DNA of 24,022 nt. It comes from Alphaproteobacteria bacterium (GTDB lineage: Bacteria; Pseudomonadota; Alphaproteobacteria; ATCC43930; CGMCC-115725). Positions 7,173 through 15,331 of the stretch are shown in pieces. Below the pieces are notes generated by a model that saw only the letters and a program-made list of their open reading frames with translations, had not been told where the DNA came from and ran no database searches. The position numbers were made by a program, and so were the translations under genes. The stretch is from NCBI GenBank assembly GCA_017353855.1, contig JAFMSA010000006.1, positions 1-24,022 on the forward strand. Direction: 5' to 3'. The number at the start of each line of letters is the position of its first letter. Position 1 is the stretch's first letter.

Positions 7173-8405
7173 TCAGCGAGCTTTCCTCAGTCGGGTTCGC
7201 AGCCATTCCGCAATCGGGGTCCAGAGCAGCGCCGGGGCACGGGCCGCGGACATCATGCCGACATGCCCCAGCCGTGGCCGCAACACGGTGGCGCCGGTCT
7301 CCACTGCGAGCGGCTCGGCGGAGCTCGGCGGTACGATCCGGTCGCGGCTCGGCACCACGACCAGAACCGGCCGGCGCAGCAGCTTCGGATCGACCAACTG
7401 GCCGGCGACCCGCCACAGACCGCGTCCGGGGTCATTATCGCCGTACCAGGAGCGCATGCACTCGCGCGCCACACCGAGCGGCAAGGGCACCCCGTCATTC
7501 ACCCAGTCCTCGAGCGCGACGAAGCTGCGTGCAGCCGGGCTCTCCTCGGCGAGCGAAGCGAAGCGGATGAATTTACGCTCGGCGGCAAACGGATCGAGGA
7601 CAAAAAAGAGGGTCTGAATGACATCGACGGGCACCGTGCCGTCCGGACTGCAGGTCGCCGGCAGGATGTCGGCGATCGCGTGCGCCAGCGACGCCGGCTT
7701 GCCGCTCTCGGCATAAAAATTCCAAGGGGTCGCAAGTAGCGCCAGGCAGCCGGTGTCGTGCTGGCGGCGCAAGGCGAGCGCGAGTGCCAGCAACCCGCCC
7801 ATGCAGTAGCCGATGATCCCGATCGGTCCGGGCGCGATCCGCTGTGCGGCGGCAAATGCGGCTTCGAGCCGCTCGGTGACATACTCGCTCAGCCGGAAAT
7901 GACGTTCAGCTTCGCCCGGAGCGTCCCAATCGACGACGACCGGTCGCAATCCTGCCTTGGCCAAATGGCGCAGAAAGCTGTGCTCGGGCAACAGGTCGAG
8001 TACGTGGAACCGGTTGATCAGCGACGGCACGACCATCACGATCGGGCCATCACGGCTGCGGCCGTAATCGAGCAGCCGGGTCGTACCCGCCTGCCACAGA
8101 ACCGGCGCCTTCTGGCGGCAACGGCGAAACGGATGGCCACGGTACGACTCGAGGCCGGCAAGCCAAGTTTCAGCGCGACGCGCGATCTCGCCGTCGAGCG
8201 CGGCAGCGACCTTATCGCGCCCGCACCTGTCGATTTCGGCGACGAGCTTGCACAACCGGCGGCCGGCGCCGCTCGATGGCTGCCATTCGCTCCTCAAGCT
8301 CGCCAACGCGGCGCGCGAGCTCAGCCACAGCGTGATTGCGCTCGTCAGATGGGCTGGCAACGGACGCGGTGTCAGCCGGCGATCCGGTTTGCGATTCCCG
8401 TGCAT
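7173..8405 (-). CDS. phaC: Class III-like poly(3-hydroxyalkanoate) synthase (PhaC family)
   Basis: This alpha/beta-hydrolase-fold polymerase joins hydroxyacyl-CoA units into storage polyester. With start 8405 it has 410 residues. The lipase-like box is GYCMGG with Cys201 as the nucleophile, as in PhaC rather than esterases. Asp of PSRDRIVPP and His of LGHVGMM complete the triad. VVVDWDAPGE and ALEDWVNDGVPLP also match synthases. The length fits the short, subunit-dependent class III form rather than the ~580-residue class I enzymes. The ATG at 8405 is preferred because conserved RPLPAHL and WLSSRAAL follow soon after; a TTG at 8441 is possible. The start lies inside the upstream coiled-coil gene, giving an overlap of about 194 nt. 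Co-transcription with that gene and divergence from phaR support a PHA role. Confidence 0.82.
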   Translation of the reverse strand: MHGNRKPDRRLTPRPLPAHLTSAITLWLSSRAALASLRSEWQPSSGAGRRLCKLVAEIDRCGRDKVAAALDGEIARRAETWLAGLESYRGHPFRRCRQKAPVLWQAGTTRLLDYGRSRDGPIVMVVPSLINRFHVLDLLPEHSFLRHLAKAGLRPVVVDWDAPGEAERHFRLSEYVTERLEAAFAAAQRIAPGPIGIIGYCMGGLLALALALRRQHDTGCLALLATPWNFYAESGKPASLAHAIADILPATCSPDGTVPVDVIQTLFFVLDPFAAERKFIRFASLAEESPAARSFVALEDWVNDGVPLPLGVARECMRSWYGDNDPGRGLWRVAGQLVDPKLLRRPVLVVVPSRDRIVPPSSAEPLAVETGATVLRPRLGHVGMMSAARAPALLWTPIAEWLRTRLRKAR

Positions 8406-8565
8406 CCGGGCCGTGGTCAGGCGCCCGGGTGTCGGCGGCAAGGGCTGCGACGGCCTTTACCCAGCCCTGCAGCAGCCCCACCTGGGAGGGATCCGAGAGG
8501 AATGCCGTCAGGTATTCCTCCCAGAGGGCCAGGAAATGCCGGGCGAGGTCCGAGGCGTCGGTCAT
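8212..8565 (-). CDS. Short PhaE-like PHA synthase accessory protein
   Basis: The product has 117 residues. It begins MTDASDLARHFLALWEEYLT and continues DPSQVGLLQGWVKA, resembling helical phasin/PhaE-type accessory proteins, then has a polar linker and a clear heptad-type coiled coil (VAELARRVGELEERMAAIER, about residues 80-100) with a basic tail. Class III synthases need a PhaE partner, and a C-terminal coiled coil is typical, but this protein is far shorter than classical PhaE. It precedes phaC on the same strand and its last third overlaps phaC in another frame. The name is inferred from architecture and context, not from a diagnostic motif. It could also be a local phasin. Confidence 0.6.
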   Translation of the reverse strand: MTDASDLARHFLALWEEYLTAFLSDPSQVGLLQGWVKAVAALAADTRAPDHGPDARESQTGSPADTASVASPSDERNHAVAELARRVGELEERMAAIERRRPPVVQARRRNRQVRAR

Positions 8566-8605
8566 CGCGCCGAATATATGCCCTGAGCCGGACCGCGAAA
8601 GGGGC

Positions 8606-8641
8606 CGATCGCCTCGCGGCGCGTGTTTGATGAGGCGATCG
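8606..8641. promoter_or_regulatory. 10-bp inverted repeat between the PHA synthase genes and phaR
   Basis: CGATCGCCTC (8606-8615) is repeated in inverted form as GAGGCGATCG (8632-8641), with a 16-nt spacer. It lies in the 134-bp divergent gap between the PhaE-like gene and phaR, where a regulator such as PhaR could control both directions. It could instead form an RNA hairpin in a leader. Function is inferred from position only. Confidence 0.45.
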
Positions 8642-8699
8642 TGTCGAAACCCTGTATTGTTGCGGGGGGAGACTTCTTCCGAAGCGGGAAAACGCGCGC

Positions 8700-9305
8700 A
8701 TGAATACCAACCCCGATGACCCGGCCCCGGCCAAACCTGTCGTCGTCAAGAAATACGCCAATCGCCGCCTCTACAACACCGCGACCAGCAGCTACGTAAC
8801 GCTCGACGATCTGGCTAAGTTGATCAAGGAGGGGGGAGATTTCGTCGCGCAAGACGCCAAGACCGGCGAGGACATTACCCGCTCGGTTCTCACTCAGATC
8901 ATCGTCGAGCAGGAGCAGAAGGGGCAGAACCTGCTGCCGATCAGTTTTCTGCGGCAGTTGATCAGCCTTTATGGGGACAGCATGCAGTTTCTCGTGCCCA
9001 GCTACCTCGAACAGGCAATGATAGCCTTTGCCCGCAATCAGGAAGAGGTGCGCAAGAACCTGCAAGCGACGATCGGGATGTTTCCGTTTGGTCAGTTTGA
9101 GGAAGTCGGGAAGCGGAATATCGCGCTGTTCGAGCGCGCGCTGAAGATGCTCGCACCTTATGGGCAGGACGAAAAACCGGCGCCGGCGAACACCCGGGCA
9201 AAGCAGCCCGAAGCCGAGGATCCCCGGCTGAAGCGGCTGGAAGCGCAAATCGACACCCTCACCCGCCAACTCGAGGCGCTGGAGCGCCATCGCCAGGACC
9301 GTTAG
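8700..9305 (+). CDS. phaR: Polyhydroxyalkanoate synthesis regulator PhaR
   Basis: PhaR represses phasin and PHA genes and is released when it binds nascent polymer. The 201-residue protein carries the N-terminal DNA-binding domain at residues 14-75, with VVKKYANRRLYNTATSSYVT, DLAKLIKEG and AQDAKTGEDITRSVLTQII. Two accumulation-associated regions follow (LLPISFLRQLISLYGDSMQ, PSYLEQAMIAF). A charged linker and a C-terminal coiled coil (PRLKRLEAQIDTLTRQLEAL) end the protein. Length is typical for alphaproteobacterial PhaR. It is transcribed away from the synthase genes, as in many PHA loci, and the shared gap holds an inverted repeat that could be its operator. The GFA gene follows 21 nt downstream and may be co-transcribed. 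The identification is firm. Confidence 0.95.
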   Translation: MNTNPDDPAPAKPVVVKKYANRRLYNTATSSYVTLDDLAKLIKEGGDFVAQDAKTGEDITRSVLTQIIVEQEQKGQNLLPISFLRQLISLYGDSMQFLVPSYLEQAMIAFARNQEEVRKNLQATIGMFPFGQFEEVGKRNIALFERALKMLAPYGQDEKPAPANTRAKQPEAEDPRLKRLEAQIDTLTRQLEALERHRQDR

Positions 9306-9326
9306 AAAGACCGGAGAAAACGGGCC

Positions 9327-9716
9327 ATGCTCGAAAGCTACCAGGGCAGTTGTCATTGCGGGCGCGTCCAGTTCCGGATACGGGCCGATTTGTCGACGAT
9401 GCTCGAATGCAACTGCTCGGTTTGTACAAAGAAGGGGATCCTGCACGTCATTGTTCCGCCGGAGCAGTTCGAGCTGGTGCGGGGCGAACGGGAACTGACG
9501 ACTTATCAGTTCAATACCAATACCGCACAGCACACTTTCTGCCGGCATTGCGGGATGCACCCCTTTTACGTGCCGCGCTCGGACCCGGACAAGATCAGCG
9601 TCAACGCCCGCTGTCTCGACGGGATCGACCCGGCAGAACTGCGGCCGCGCCACTTCTTTGACGGCAGCAACTGGGAAGAGGCGCAGCAGGCGCGCCGGCG
9701 CACTGAAGAGGCGTAA
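9327..9716 (+). CDS. GFA-family (glutathione-dependent formaldehyde-activating-like) zinc protein
   Basis: The 129-residue protein has the zinc-binding cysteine pattern of the GFA family: CHCG at residues 9-12, CNCSVCTKKG near 29-38, and CRHCGMHPFY near 72-81. The overall spacing and length match CENP-V/GFA proteins. The founding member was proposed to speed the formaldehyde-glutathione reaction, but most family members, including this type, have no proven activity. It follows phaR by 21 nt on the same strand. Its 3' end converges on the aminopeptidase gene with a 14-nt gap. The family assignment is confident; the substrate is unknown. Confidence 0.88.
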   Translation: MLESYQGSCHCGRVQFRIRADLSTMLECNCSVCTKKGILHVIVPPEQFELVRGERELTTYQFNTNTAQHTFCRHCGMHPFYVPRSDPDKISVNARCLDGIDPAELRPRHFFDGSNWEEAQQARRRTEEA

Positions 9717-9730
9717 AAAGAGCCCTTCGG

Positions 9731-11773
9731 TCAGGTTCTTCCAAGCGGCTCGGTCGCCTCGGCGAGCCACCGGGCGGTGTCTTCGTCGACGAGCGGGGTC
9801 AGGGTTTCGCGGACCCTTTGGTGATAGGCGTCGAGCCAGGCGATCTGCTCGCCTTCGAGCAGCGCAGGTTCGATCAGGTTGCGGTCGATCGGCGCCAAGG
9901 TCAGAGTCTCGAAACCCAGCATTTCGCGTTCGGCCGTACCGTCGGCCGGCTGCACGACAACCAGATTTTCGATCCGTATGCCGTAGGCGCCGGTTTTGTA
10001 GTAGCCGGGCTCGTTCGAGACGATCATTCCGGGCAGCAGCGCTTGACCGTTCGGCGCTTTCGAGATCCGCTGCGGACCCTCGTGGACGCCGAGATAGCTG
10101 CCGACACCGTGTCCGGTGCCGTGGTCGTAGTCGAGCCCCGCCTGCCAGAGTGCGCGACGCGCAAACGCGTCTAGCTGCGTCCCGGTGGTACCTTTCGGAA
10201 AGCGCGCCAGGGCCAGGGCGATATGGCCTTTAAGCACCCGCGTGAAACGCTCGCGCATCTCCGGGGTCGGCTCGCCGACTGCTACCGTGCGGGTCACGTC
10301 GGTGGTTCCGTCGAGATATTGAGCGCCGGAGTCGACGAGATAGAGGGTGCCGGGCTGCAGACGTTTTTCGGTCTCGGGCATGGCCCGGTAATGGACGATC
10401 GCTCCGTTGGGGCCCGCTCCCGATATCGTCGGAAAGCTCAGATCGCGAAAATTCTCGTTCTCCCGACGAAACGCCTCGAGCCGGTCGCTGGCGGCGATCT
10501 CGGAAAGTTCGCCCTTTGGAGCCTCGTGCGACAGCCAGGCGAGAAAGCGCGTCAGCGCCGCCCCGTCGCGGCGATGCGCGGCGCGCGTGCCGTCGAGTTC
10601 GATCGCATTCTTGCAGGCCTTCGGCAGCAGACACGGATCTGCCGCGCGGTGGATTTCTGCTCCCGCCGCCTCGAGGCGGTCAAAGATCCAGGAGGCGGCG
10701 GTACCCGGGTCGGCCTGCACACGGCCCCCTGCCGCGGCAAGCTCGTCGAGTGCGAGCCCCAGCCGTTCGGGGGGCGCTATTGTCACCTGATTGCCGAGAT
10801 GGCGTTCGATGCCGGGCGCGAGCTTGCGCCGGTCAACAAACAGCGTGACCGCCCCGTCCCCGCGCAGGATCGCAAAAGACAGCGGCAACGGCGTGTGCGG
10901 CACGTCGCCGCCGCGAATGTTAAGTAGCCAGGCGATGGATTCGGGCATCGTCAGGACGACCGCCGCAACCCCGTCCCGGTGCAGGGTGCTGCCGATCCGG
11001 GTGCGTTTTGACTGTGCGCTCTCACCGGCAAACCCGTCCGGATGCGGCACCACCGGTGTGAGCGGTGCCGCGGGCCGCCCCGGCCAGACCCGGTCAAGAG
11101 GATTATCGGGCACCGCGCGAAGCGCGCCGCCGGCCCTTTCCGTTGCGAGGCGAAACCTCTCGACCTCATGCGGGGTATGCAGCCACCGGTCGTATCCGAG
11201 GATGGCGCCGGCGCTCAGCGCCGCTTGTATCCACTGTGCCGGCGGATCCTCGATTAAGTGATGGATCTCGAACAGGCCGGCATCCACCTGAGCGGCCGCC
11301 TGCAATGTATATCGGCCGTCGATGAAAAGTGCCGCGCGATCGCGCAGCACCACGGCGAGACCGGCTGACCCGGTAAAGCCGGTGAGCCAGGCCAGACGCT
11401 GTCCGCAGGGCGGAACGTATTCGCCCTGATGCGCATCGGCGCGCGGAACGATGAAGCCGTCGAGGCCCTGCTCAGCGAATTCCTGCCGCAGCAGACCCAG
11501 ACGCTCGCCGCGGGGCAGCCGCACGAAGTCCTCGGCCGCCAGGCCATCGCGGTAACGGGCCGCCATCGCGGCCCGCAGCGCCTCGAGCTGGCTGGCCAGG
11601 GCGGGCGTCACCGGGTCGGCGACCAGGGCGTGCCAGCTCGTCCCGGCTCCGGGCGGCGCTGCGAGGACTCCCTCGATCAAAGCCTCGAGACTGTCGCAAC
11701 CATAAGGTGATCCCGCCGCCCGCAACAATCCCGCGAGCTCGGCTCGATCCGGCTGCGTCGCGCCCGATTTCAT
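9731..11773 (-). CDS. pepP: Xaa-Pro aminopeptidase (aminopeptidase P family, M24B)
   Basis: This peptidase removes N-terminal residues preceding proline. The 680-residue product is of the long, eukaryote-like type: two creatinase-N-like domains (about residues 60-370) precede a pita-bread M24 catalytic domain. Predicted metal ligands are visible in VDSGAQYLDGTTDVTRTV (two Asp), GTGHGVGSYLGVHEGP (His), SNEPGYY (Glu) and GIRIENLV (Glu). The start at 11773 is chosen because GAGGAG lies 6-7 nt upstream; the frame is open 38 codons further but without a site. No signal peptide is seen, so it is cytoplasmic. It is transcribed away from the DUF1127 gene across a 138-bp gap. The gene symbol is by family; this is longer than E. 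coli PepP. Confidence 0.92.
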   Translation of the reverse strand: MKSGATQPDRAELAGLLRAAGSPYGCDSLEALIEGVLAAPPGAGTSWHALVADPVTPALASQLEALRAAMAARYRDGLAAEDFVRLPRGERLGLLRQEFAEQGLDGFIVPRADAHQGEYVPPCGQRLAWLTGFTGSAGLAVVLRDRAALFIDGRYTLQAAAQVDAGLFEIHHLIEDPPAQWIQAALSAGAILGYDRWLHTPHEVERFRLATERAGGALRAVPDNPLDRVWPGRPAAPLTPVVPHPDGFAGESAQSKRTRIGSTLHRDGVAAVVLTMPESIAWLLNIRGGDVPHTPLPLSFAILRGDGAVTLFVDRRKLAPGIERHLGNQVTIAPPERLGLALDELAAAGGRVQADPGTAASWIFDRLEAAGAEIHRAADPCLLPKACKNAIELDGTRAAHRRDGAALTRFLAWLSHEAPKGELSEIAASDRLEAFRRENENFRDLSFPTISGAGPNGAIVHYRAMPETEKRLQPGTLYLVDSGAQYLDGTTDVTRTVAVGEPTPEMRERFTRVLKGHIALALARFPKGTTGTQLDAFARRALWQAGLDYDHGTGHGVGSYLGVHEGPQRISKAPNGQALLPGMIVSNEPGYYKTGAYGIRIENLVVVQPADGTAEREMLGFETLTLAPIDRNLIEPALLEGEQIAWLDAYHQRVRETLTPLVDEDTARWLAEATEPLGRT

Positions 11774-11911
11774 TGGCTGCTCCTCTCGCTCGTTTCGCGT
11801 GCCCCATGGGATTTCTACGCATGGCTGGGTTGCCGCAGCACGCTTGCAATTGCGCACTGCAGCACCCATTCTTGTGCAGCGCAGCAAAAGCGGCGTGCAG
11901 GAGTCTCAGTC

Positions 11912-12142
11912 ATGTTCATAGTAAACTTCCTTATTTCTGCCGGGAGAGCTTTCTCCGAGTGGCGGCGTCGGGAACGGGCTTACGCTGAATTGAAGGCTCT
12001 CGACGATCACGCGCTCGCCGATATCGGGATCCACCGTTCTCAGATCGACGCCCTCCTGCAGGGTGTTCCGATGCCGGAACCCGAGTTGTCTTCGCGCCCG
12101 CTCCGCGGCCGTAAGGCGTTCGCGCAGCCCAGGGAGGCCTGA
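11912..12142 (+). CDS. Small DUF1127 protein
   Basis: The 76-residue protein has a hydrophobic N-terminus followed by the DUF1127 core WRRRERAYAELKALDDHALA and DIGIHRSQI, a short helical Arg-rich module common in Alphaproteobacteria. Some members influence RNA turnover and phosphate or stress responses; no role can be assigned here. The ATG is preceded by CAGGAG at 9 nt. It lies alone between two minus-strand genes. The open frame of prmA runs antisense across almost its whole length, which is unusual. The upstream gap contains an imperfect repeat (TGCGCACTGCA / TGTGCAGCGCA near 11850-11880) that could be a regulatory site. Confidence 0.88.
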   Translation: MFIVNFLISAGRAFSEWRRRERAYAELKALDDHALADIGIHRSQIDALLQGVPMPEPELSSRPLRGRKAFAQPREA

Positions 12143-13079
12143 GCCGTCTTCCCGCCGGAGGCAGGGGCCGCGACCCTGCCGCCATCCCTGAGCCGCGCCG
12201 ACGCCTCAGGATCAGCGTCGACCATTCTTCGATCGCTAGACGGCGCTCCAGAACGAGACCGCAGCCGCGGTAGGGGGCGAGCACGGCGGGCTCCTGTCGA
12301 CGAAGCAATCCCGACAACACCACCCGCCCGTCCGGCGCCAGATTGCGTGCCAGGTCGGCCGCCATCAGGGCCAGGGGGCGGGCGAGGATATTCGCCAGGA
12401 CAAGGTCGTACGGTATTCGACGGATCGCGCGATCGCGATAACCCGCGGCCTGGCGGACCCGCACGAGGCCGGCGACACCGTTTCGCGCTGCGTTGTACCG
12501 TGCGACGCGAACCGCGCCGGGGTCGATGTCGGTCGCGAGAACCTTCCCTCGCAGCAGCTTTGCTGCCGCGATCGCGAGAATCCCGGTGCCGGTTCCGGTG
12601 TCGAGAGGACGGCGGGGCCGATGCTGCAGGGCGAGGCGTTCAAGGGCGATCAGGCAGGCGCGCGTCGAGGGGTGCTCGCCGGTACCGAACGCGCTGGCGG
12701 CATCGATCGCGAGCCCGATGGCTCCGGCCGGTAGGAGGCCTCGATAGTGCGAGCCGTAAACAAAAAATCGACCGATCCGCAGGGGCGGAAAAGCCAACTG
12801 GTTCTCGGCCAGCCAGTCGCGCCACACAAGCCGCTCCTCGCCGCTTTCGATGAGAGTGCCTCCCGCCGCAGCGGCGGCGAGAGCCAGGCGCGCGGCAAGG
12901 CCCGGTGTCAGCAGTGGCGATCGCGGGTAGGCCTCGATCCGCCACTCCCCGGCCGCGCCCTCAAAGGCCGATGCGGCACCGGCCGTTTCGTCGAGCAGTG
13001 CAAACACCGTGGCTGCCGCGTCGGCACCGCGCACCCGCGCGACCAAGTGCCAGCTCGGCTCGCCCGTGATGCCCTTCAC
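11931..13079 (-). CDS. prmA: Ribosomal protein L11 methyltransferase, with an abnormal C-terminal extension
   Basis: PrmA trimethylates ribosomal protein L11 using S-adenosylmethionine. The N-terminal substrate-binding domain is followed by AFGTGEHPSTRACLIALERL, the SAM-binding loop LDTGTGTGILAIAAAKLL, the acidic ATDIDPGAVRVA, and DLVLANILARPL replacing the NPPY motif, as in the family. Homology ends near EEWSTLILRR at about residue 293 (around 12201), the usual alphaproteobacterial length. The frame then stays open for about 89 more Arg/Pro-rich residues antisense to the DUF1127 gene until 11931. This suggests loss of the native stop by point mutation or indel. The ATG overlaps the uvrD stop by 4 nt, so prmA is the second gene of that operon. 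The catalytic body appears intact. Confidence 0.85.
   Translation of the reverse strand: MKGITGEPSWHLVARVRGADAAATVFALLDETAGAASAFEGAAGEWRIEAYPRSPLLTPGLAARLALAAAAAGGTLIESGEERLVWRDWLAENQLAFPPLRIGRFFVYGSHYRGLLPAGAIGLAIDAASAFGTGEHPSTRACLIALERLALQHRPRRPLDTGTGTGILAIAAAKLLRGKVLATDIDPGAVRVARYNAARNGVAGLVRVRQAAGYRDRAIRRIPYDLVLANILARPLALMAADLARNLAPDGRVVLSGLLRRQEPAVLAPYRGCGLVLERRLAIEEWSTLILRRRRGSGMAAGSRPLPPAGRRLRPPWAARTPYGRGAGAKTTRVPASEHPAGGRRSENGGSRYRRARDRREPSIQRKPVPDAATRRKLSRQK
12158..12178 (+). terminator. Hairpin downstream of the DUF1127 gene
   Basis: GGCAGGG (12158-12164) pairs with CCCTGCC (12172-12178) around a 7-nt loop, 15 nt after the DUF1127 stop. A weaker CCTGAG/CTCAGG pair follows (12187-12210). 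No T-run is present, so terminator function is only suggested by position. On the minus strand the same structure falls within the prmA 3' extension. Confidence 0.4.
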
Positions 13080-15328
13080 GCCGCATGCTCGACGAAGGCG
13101 TCCATGATCTTTTTGTCGCCTGCGACGTCGAAATGGATCGCGAGCTTGTTGTCTTCGACTGCGGTTATCGAGCCATAGCCGAATTTCTGATGAAAGACGC
13201 GATCGCCGACGGCAAATCCGCCGACCTTGCGCACTTCCTCCCCCCTCCGCGGAACGGGGCCGCTATTGAGAAGCAGAGGCCTGCGCGGGGCTGCCGCAGG
13301 TTGCCATGCGTCCGGGGGAACCTCGACCGCCTGCGCCCATCCGGCGTCCCAGCCGCTTGCCGGCTGTAAACCGAGTTCAGCCACGATCTCGATATGTTCG
13401 AGCGGCAGTTCGTCGACAAACCGCGAGCGGATCGTGTTTTGCCATTGTCCATGAATTCGACGGTTGGCGGCGAAGGAGATGAAGGCGCGCTGCCGGGCGC
13501 GGGTCAGCCCGACATACGCAAGGCGGCGTTCTTCTTCGAGCGCGGACAGGCCGTTGTCATCCATCGCCCGCTGGTTGGGGAACAATCCGTCCTCCCAGCC
13601 GGGCAGGAACACGGTGTCGAATTCGAGCCCCTTGGCGCTGTGCAGCGTCATCAGATTGACCATGTCGCCGCCGGCTTCTGCGGCATTGTCCATGACCAGG
13701 CCGACATGCTCGAGAAAGCCGCCGAGATTTTCGAACTCCGCCATCGCAACGACGAGTTCCTTGAGGTTCTCAAGCCGGCCGGCAGCGTCAGGTGAGCGGT
13801 CTGCCTGCCACATCGCAGTGTAGCCCGACTCGTCGAGGACGATTTGCACGAGCTCGGTATGCGGCACCCTTTCGGCCTGTCCTCGCCAGCCGTCGAGGGC
13901 GGAGATAAACGCCGCCAATGCATTGCGCGCCGCGGGTCTGAGCCGGTCGGAGGCAATCATCCCGCGCGCCGCTTCGACGAGCGGCAGCCGCTCGTCGCGC
14001 GCAAGGCTGTGCAATTCCTGCATTGCCGCGCTGCCGATCCCGCGCCGCGGTTTATTCACAACGCGCTCGAATGCGAGATCGTCCGAGGGGAGATTGATGA
14101 GGCGGAGGTAGGCGAGCGCATCGCGGATCTCCTGGCGCTCATAAAACCGCGGCCCGCCGATGACCCGGTAGGGCAATGCCAATGTGATGAACCGCTCTTC
14201 GAACTCGCGGGTCTGCGAGCCGGCGCGGACCAGGATCGCCACCTCGCTGAGTGCGTGGCCCAGGCGCTGCAGCGCCTCGATCTCGTCGCCTACCCAGCGG
14301 GCCTCGTCCTCGGCATCCCACACCGGCCGCACGACGACTTTGTCGCCGCTGCTCGCCCGGGTCCACAGCGTCTTGCCGAGCCGGCCGCGATTATGCGTGA
14401 TCATCCCGCCGGCGGCACCGAGAATGTGCGGGGTCGAGCGGTAGTTCTGCTCAAGTCGGGCGATCGTTGCCCCCGGAAAATCCTTTTCGAAACGCAGAAT
14501 GTTGCCGATTTCGGCGCCGCGCCAGCTGTAGATCGACTGGTCGTCATCGCCGACGCAGCACAGATTGCGGCGCTGCTGGGCCAACAGACGCAGCCACAGA
14601 TATTGGGCGATATTGGTGTCCTGGTATTCGTCGACCAAAAGATAGCGAAATCGCCGCTGATACTCGGCGAGGATGTCGGGGTTGCCGGTGAAAAGAGCCA
14701 GATTGTGCAGCAGCAGATCGCCGAAATCGACGGCGTTCACGGTCGCCAGGCGCTCCTGGTACTGCCGATAGAGGCTGATCGCGCGGCCGCGCGCGAAGTG
14801 GCCGGCATCGGCGGCGGGGACCTTTTCGGGGCCGAGCCCGCGGTCCTTCCAGCGCTGGATCTGGGCGAGCAGCAGGCGGGCCGGCCATTGCCGCTCATTG
14901 ATGTTTTCGGCCTGCAGGATCTGCTTGAGGAGGCGGAGCTGATCGTCGGGGTCGAGGATCGTAAAGCTGGGCCTCAACCCGATCGTCTCGGCATGGCGGC
15001 GCAGAACGCGCGAGGCGATCGCGTGAAAGGTGCCGAGCCAGACCCCTTCGGCGGCGCGTCCGATCATCGCTTCGAGCCGCTCGCGCATCTCACGCGCCGC
15101 CTTATTGGTAAAGGTGACCGCCAGAATCTCCGGAGGGAACGCCCGGCCCGTCGCGAGGATATACGCTAGCCTGGTCGTCAGCACCCGGGTCTTTCCGGTG
15201 CCTGCGCCGGCAAGGACCAGCACCGGTCCATCGATCGCCTCGACCGCGCGCCGTTGCGCCTCGTTCAGGCCGGCGAGGTCGATCGCTCTGGGTTGTAAAG
15301 GCCGGGCACGGACAACAGGATCGGACAT
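13076..15328 (-). CDS. uvrD: ATP-dependent DNA helicase UvrD/PcrA
   Basis: This is a superfamily 1 3'-5' helicase for nucleotide-excision and mismatch repair and for removing blocked RNA polymerase or RecA. The 750-residue product shows LNEAQRRAVEAIDGPVLVLA (Q motif), Walker A GAGTGKT at about residue 41, AVTFTNKAAREMRERL (motif Ia), VDEYQDTN (motif II), GDDDQSIYSWRGA (motif III), LEQNYRS (motif IV), TLHSAKGLEFDTVFLPGWEDG (motif V region, with one gap from consensus) and YVGLTRARQ (motif VI). The C-terminal RVFHQKFGYGSITAVEDNK is the Tudor-like polymerase-binding tail. Length is normal. It overlaps prmA by 4 nt, and its ATG lies 3 nt from the divergent transpeptidase start. Confidence 0.95.
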   Translation of the reverse strand: MSDPVVRARPLQPRAIDLAGLNEAQRRAVEAIDGPVLVLAGAGTGKTRVLTTRLAYILATGRAFPPEILAVTFTNKAAREMRERLEAMIGRAAEGVWLGTFHAIASRVLRRHAETIGLRPSFTILDPDDQLRLLKQILQAENINERQWPARLLLAQIQRWKDRGLGPEKVPAADAGHFARGRAISLYRQYQERLATVNAVDFGDLLLHNLALFTGNPDILAEYQRRFRYLLVDEYQDTNIAQYLWLRLLAQQRRNLCCVGDDDQSIYSWRGAEIGNILRFEKDFPGATIARLEQNYRSTPHILGAAGGMITHNRGRLGKTLWTRASSGDKVVVRPVWDAEDEARWVGDEIEALQRLGHALSEVAILVRAGSQTREFEERFITLALPYRVIGGPRFYERQEIRDALAYLRLINLPSDDLAFERVVNKPRRGIGSAAMQELHSLARDERLPLVEAARGMIASDRLRPAARNALAAFISALDGWRGQAERVPHTELVQIVLDESGYTAMWQADRSPDAAGRLENLKELVVAMAEFENLGGFLEHVGLVMDNAAEAGGDMVNLMTLHSAKGLEFDTVFLPGWEDGLFPNQRAMDDNGLSALEEERRLAYVGLTRARQRAFISFAANRRIHGQWQNTIRSRFVDELPLEHIEIVAELGLQPASGWDAGWAQAVEVPPDAWQPAAAPRRPLLLNSGPVPRRGEEVRKVGGFAVGDRVFHQKFGYGSITAVEDNKLAIHFDVAGDKKIMDAFVEHAA

Positions 15329-15331
15329 ACG

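Noticed and set aside
6706..7617. A 303-codon plus frame starting in the gap before the PHA synthase
   Set aside because: It begins at TTG without a clear ribosome-binding site and its second half is antisense to the synthase. The first 80 residues look vaguely helical but match nothing I recognise.
13844..15169. A 441-codon plus frame opposite uvrD
   Set aside because: It is the antisense of a firmly identified helicase and has no homology or initiation signals.
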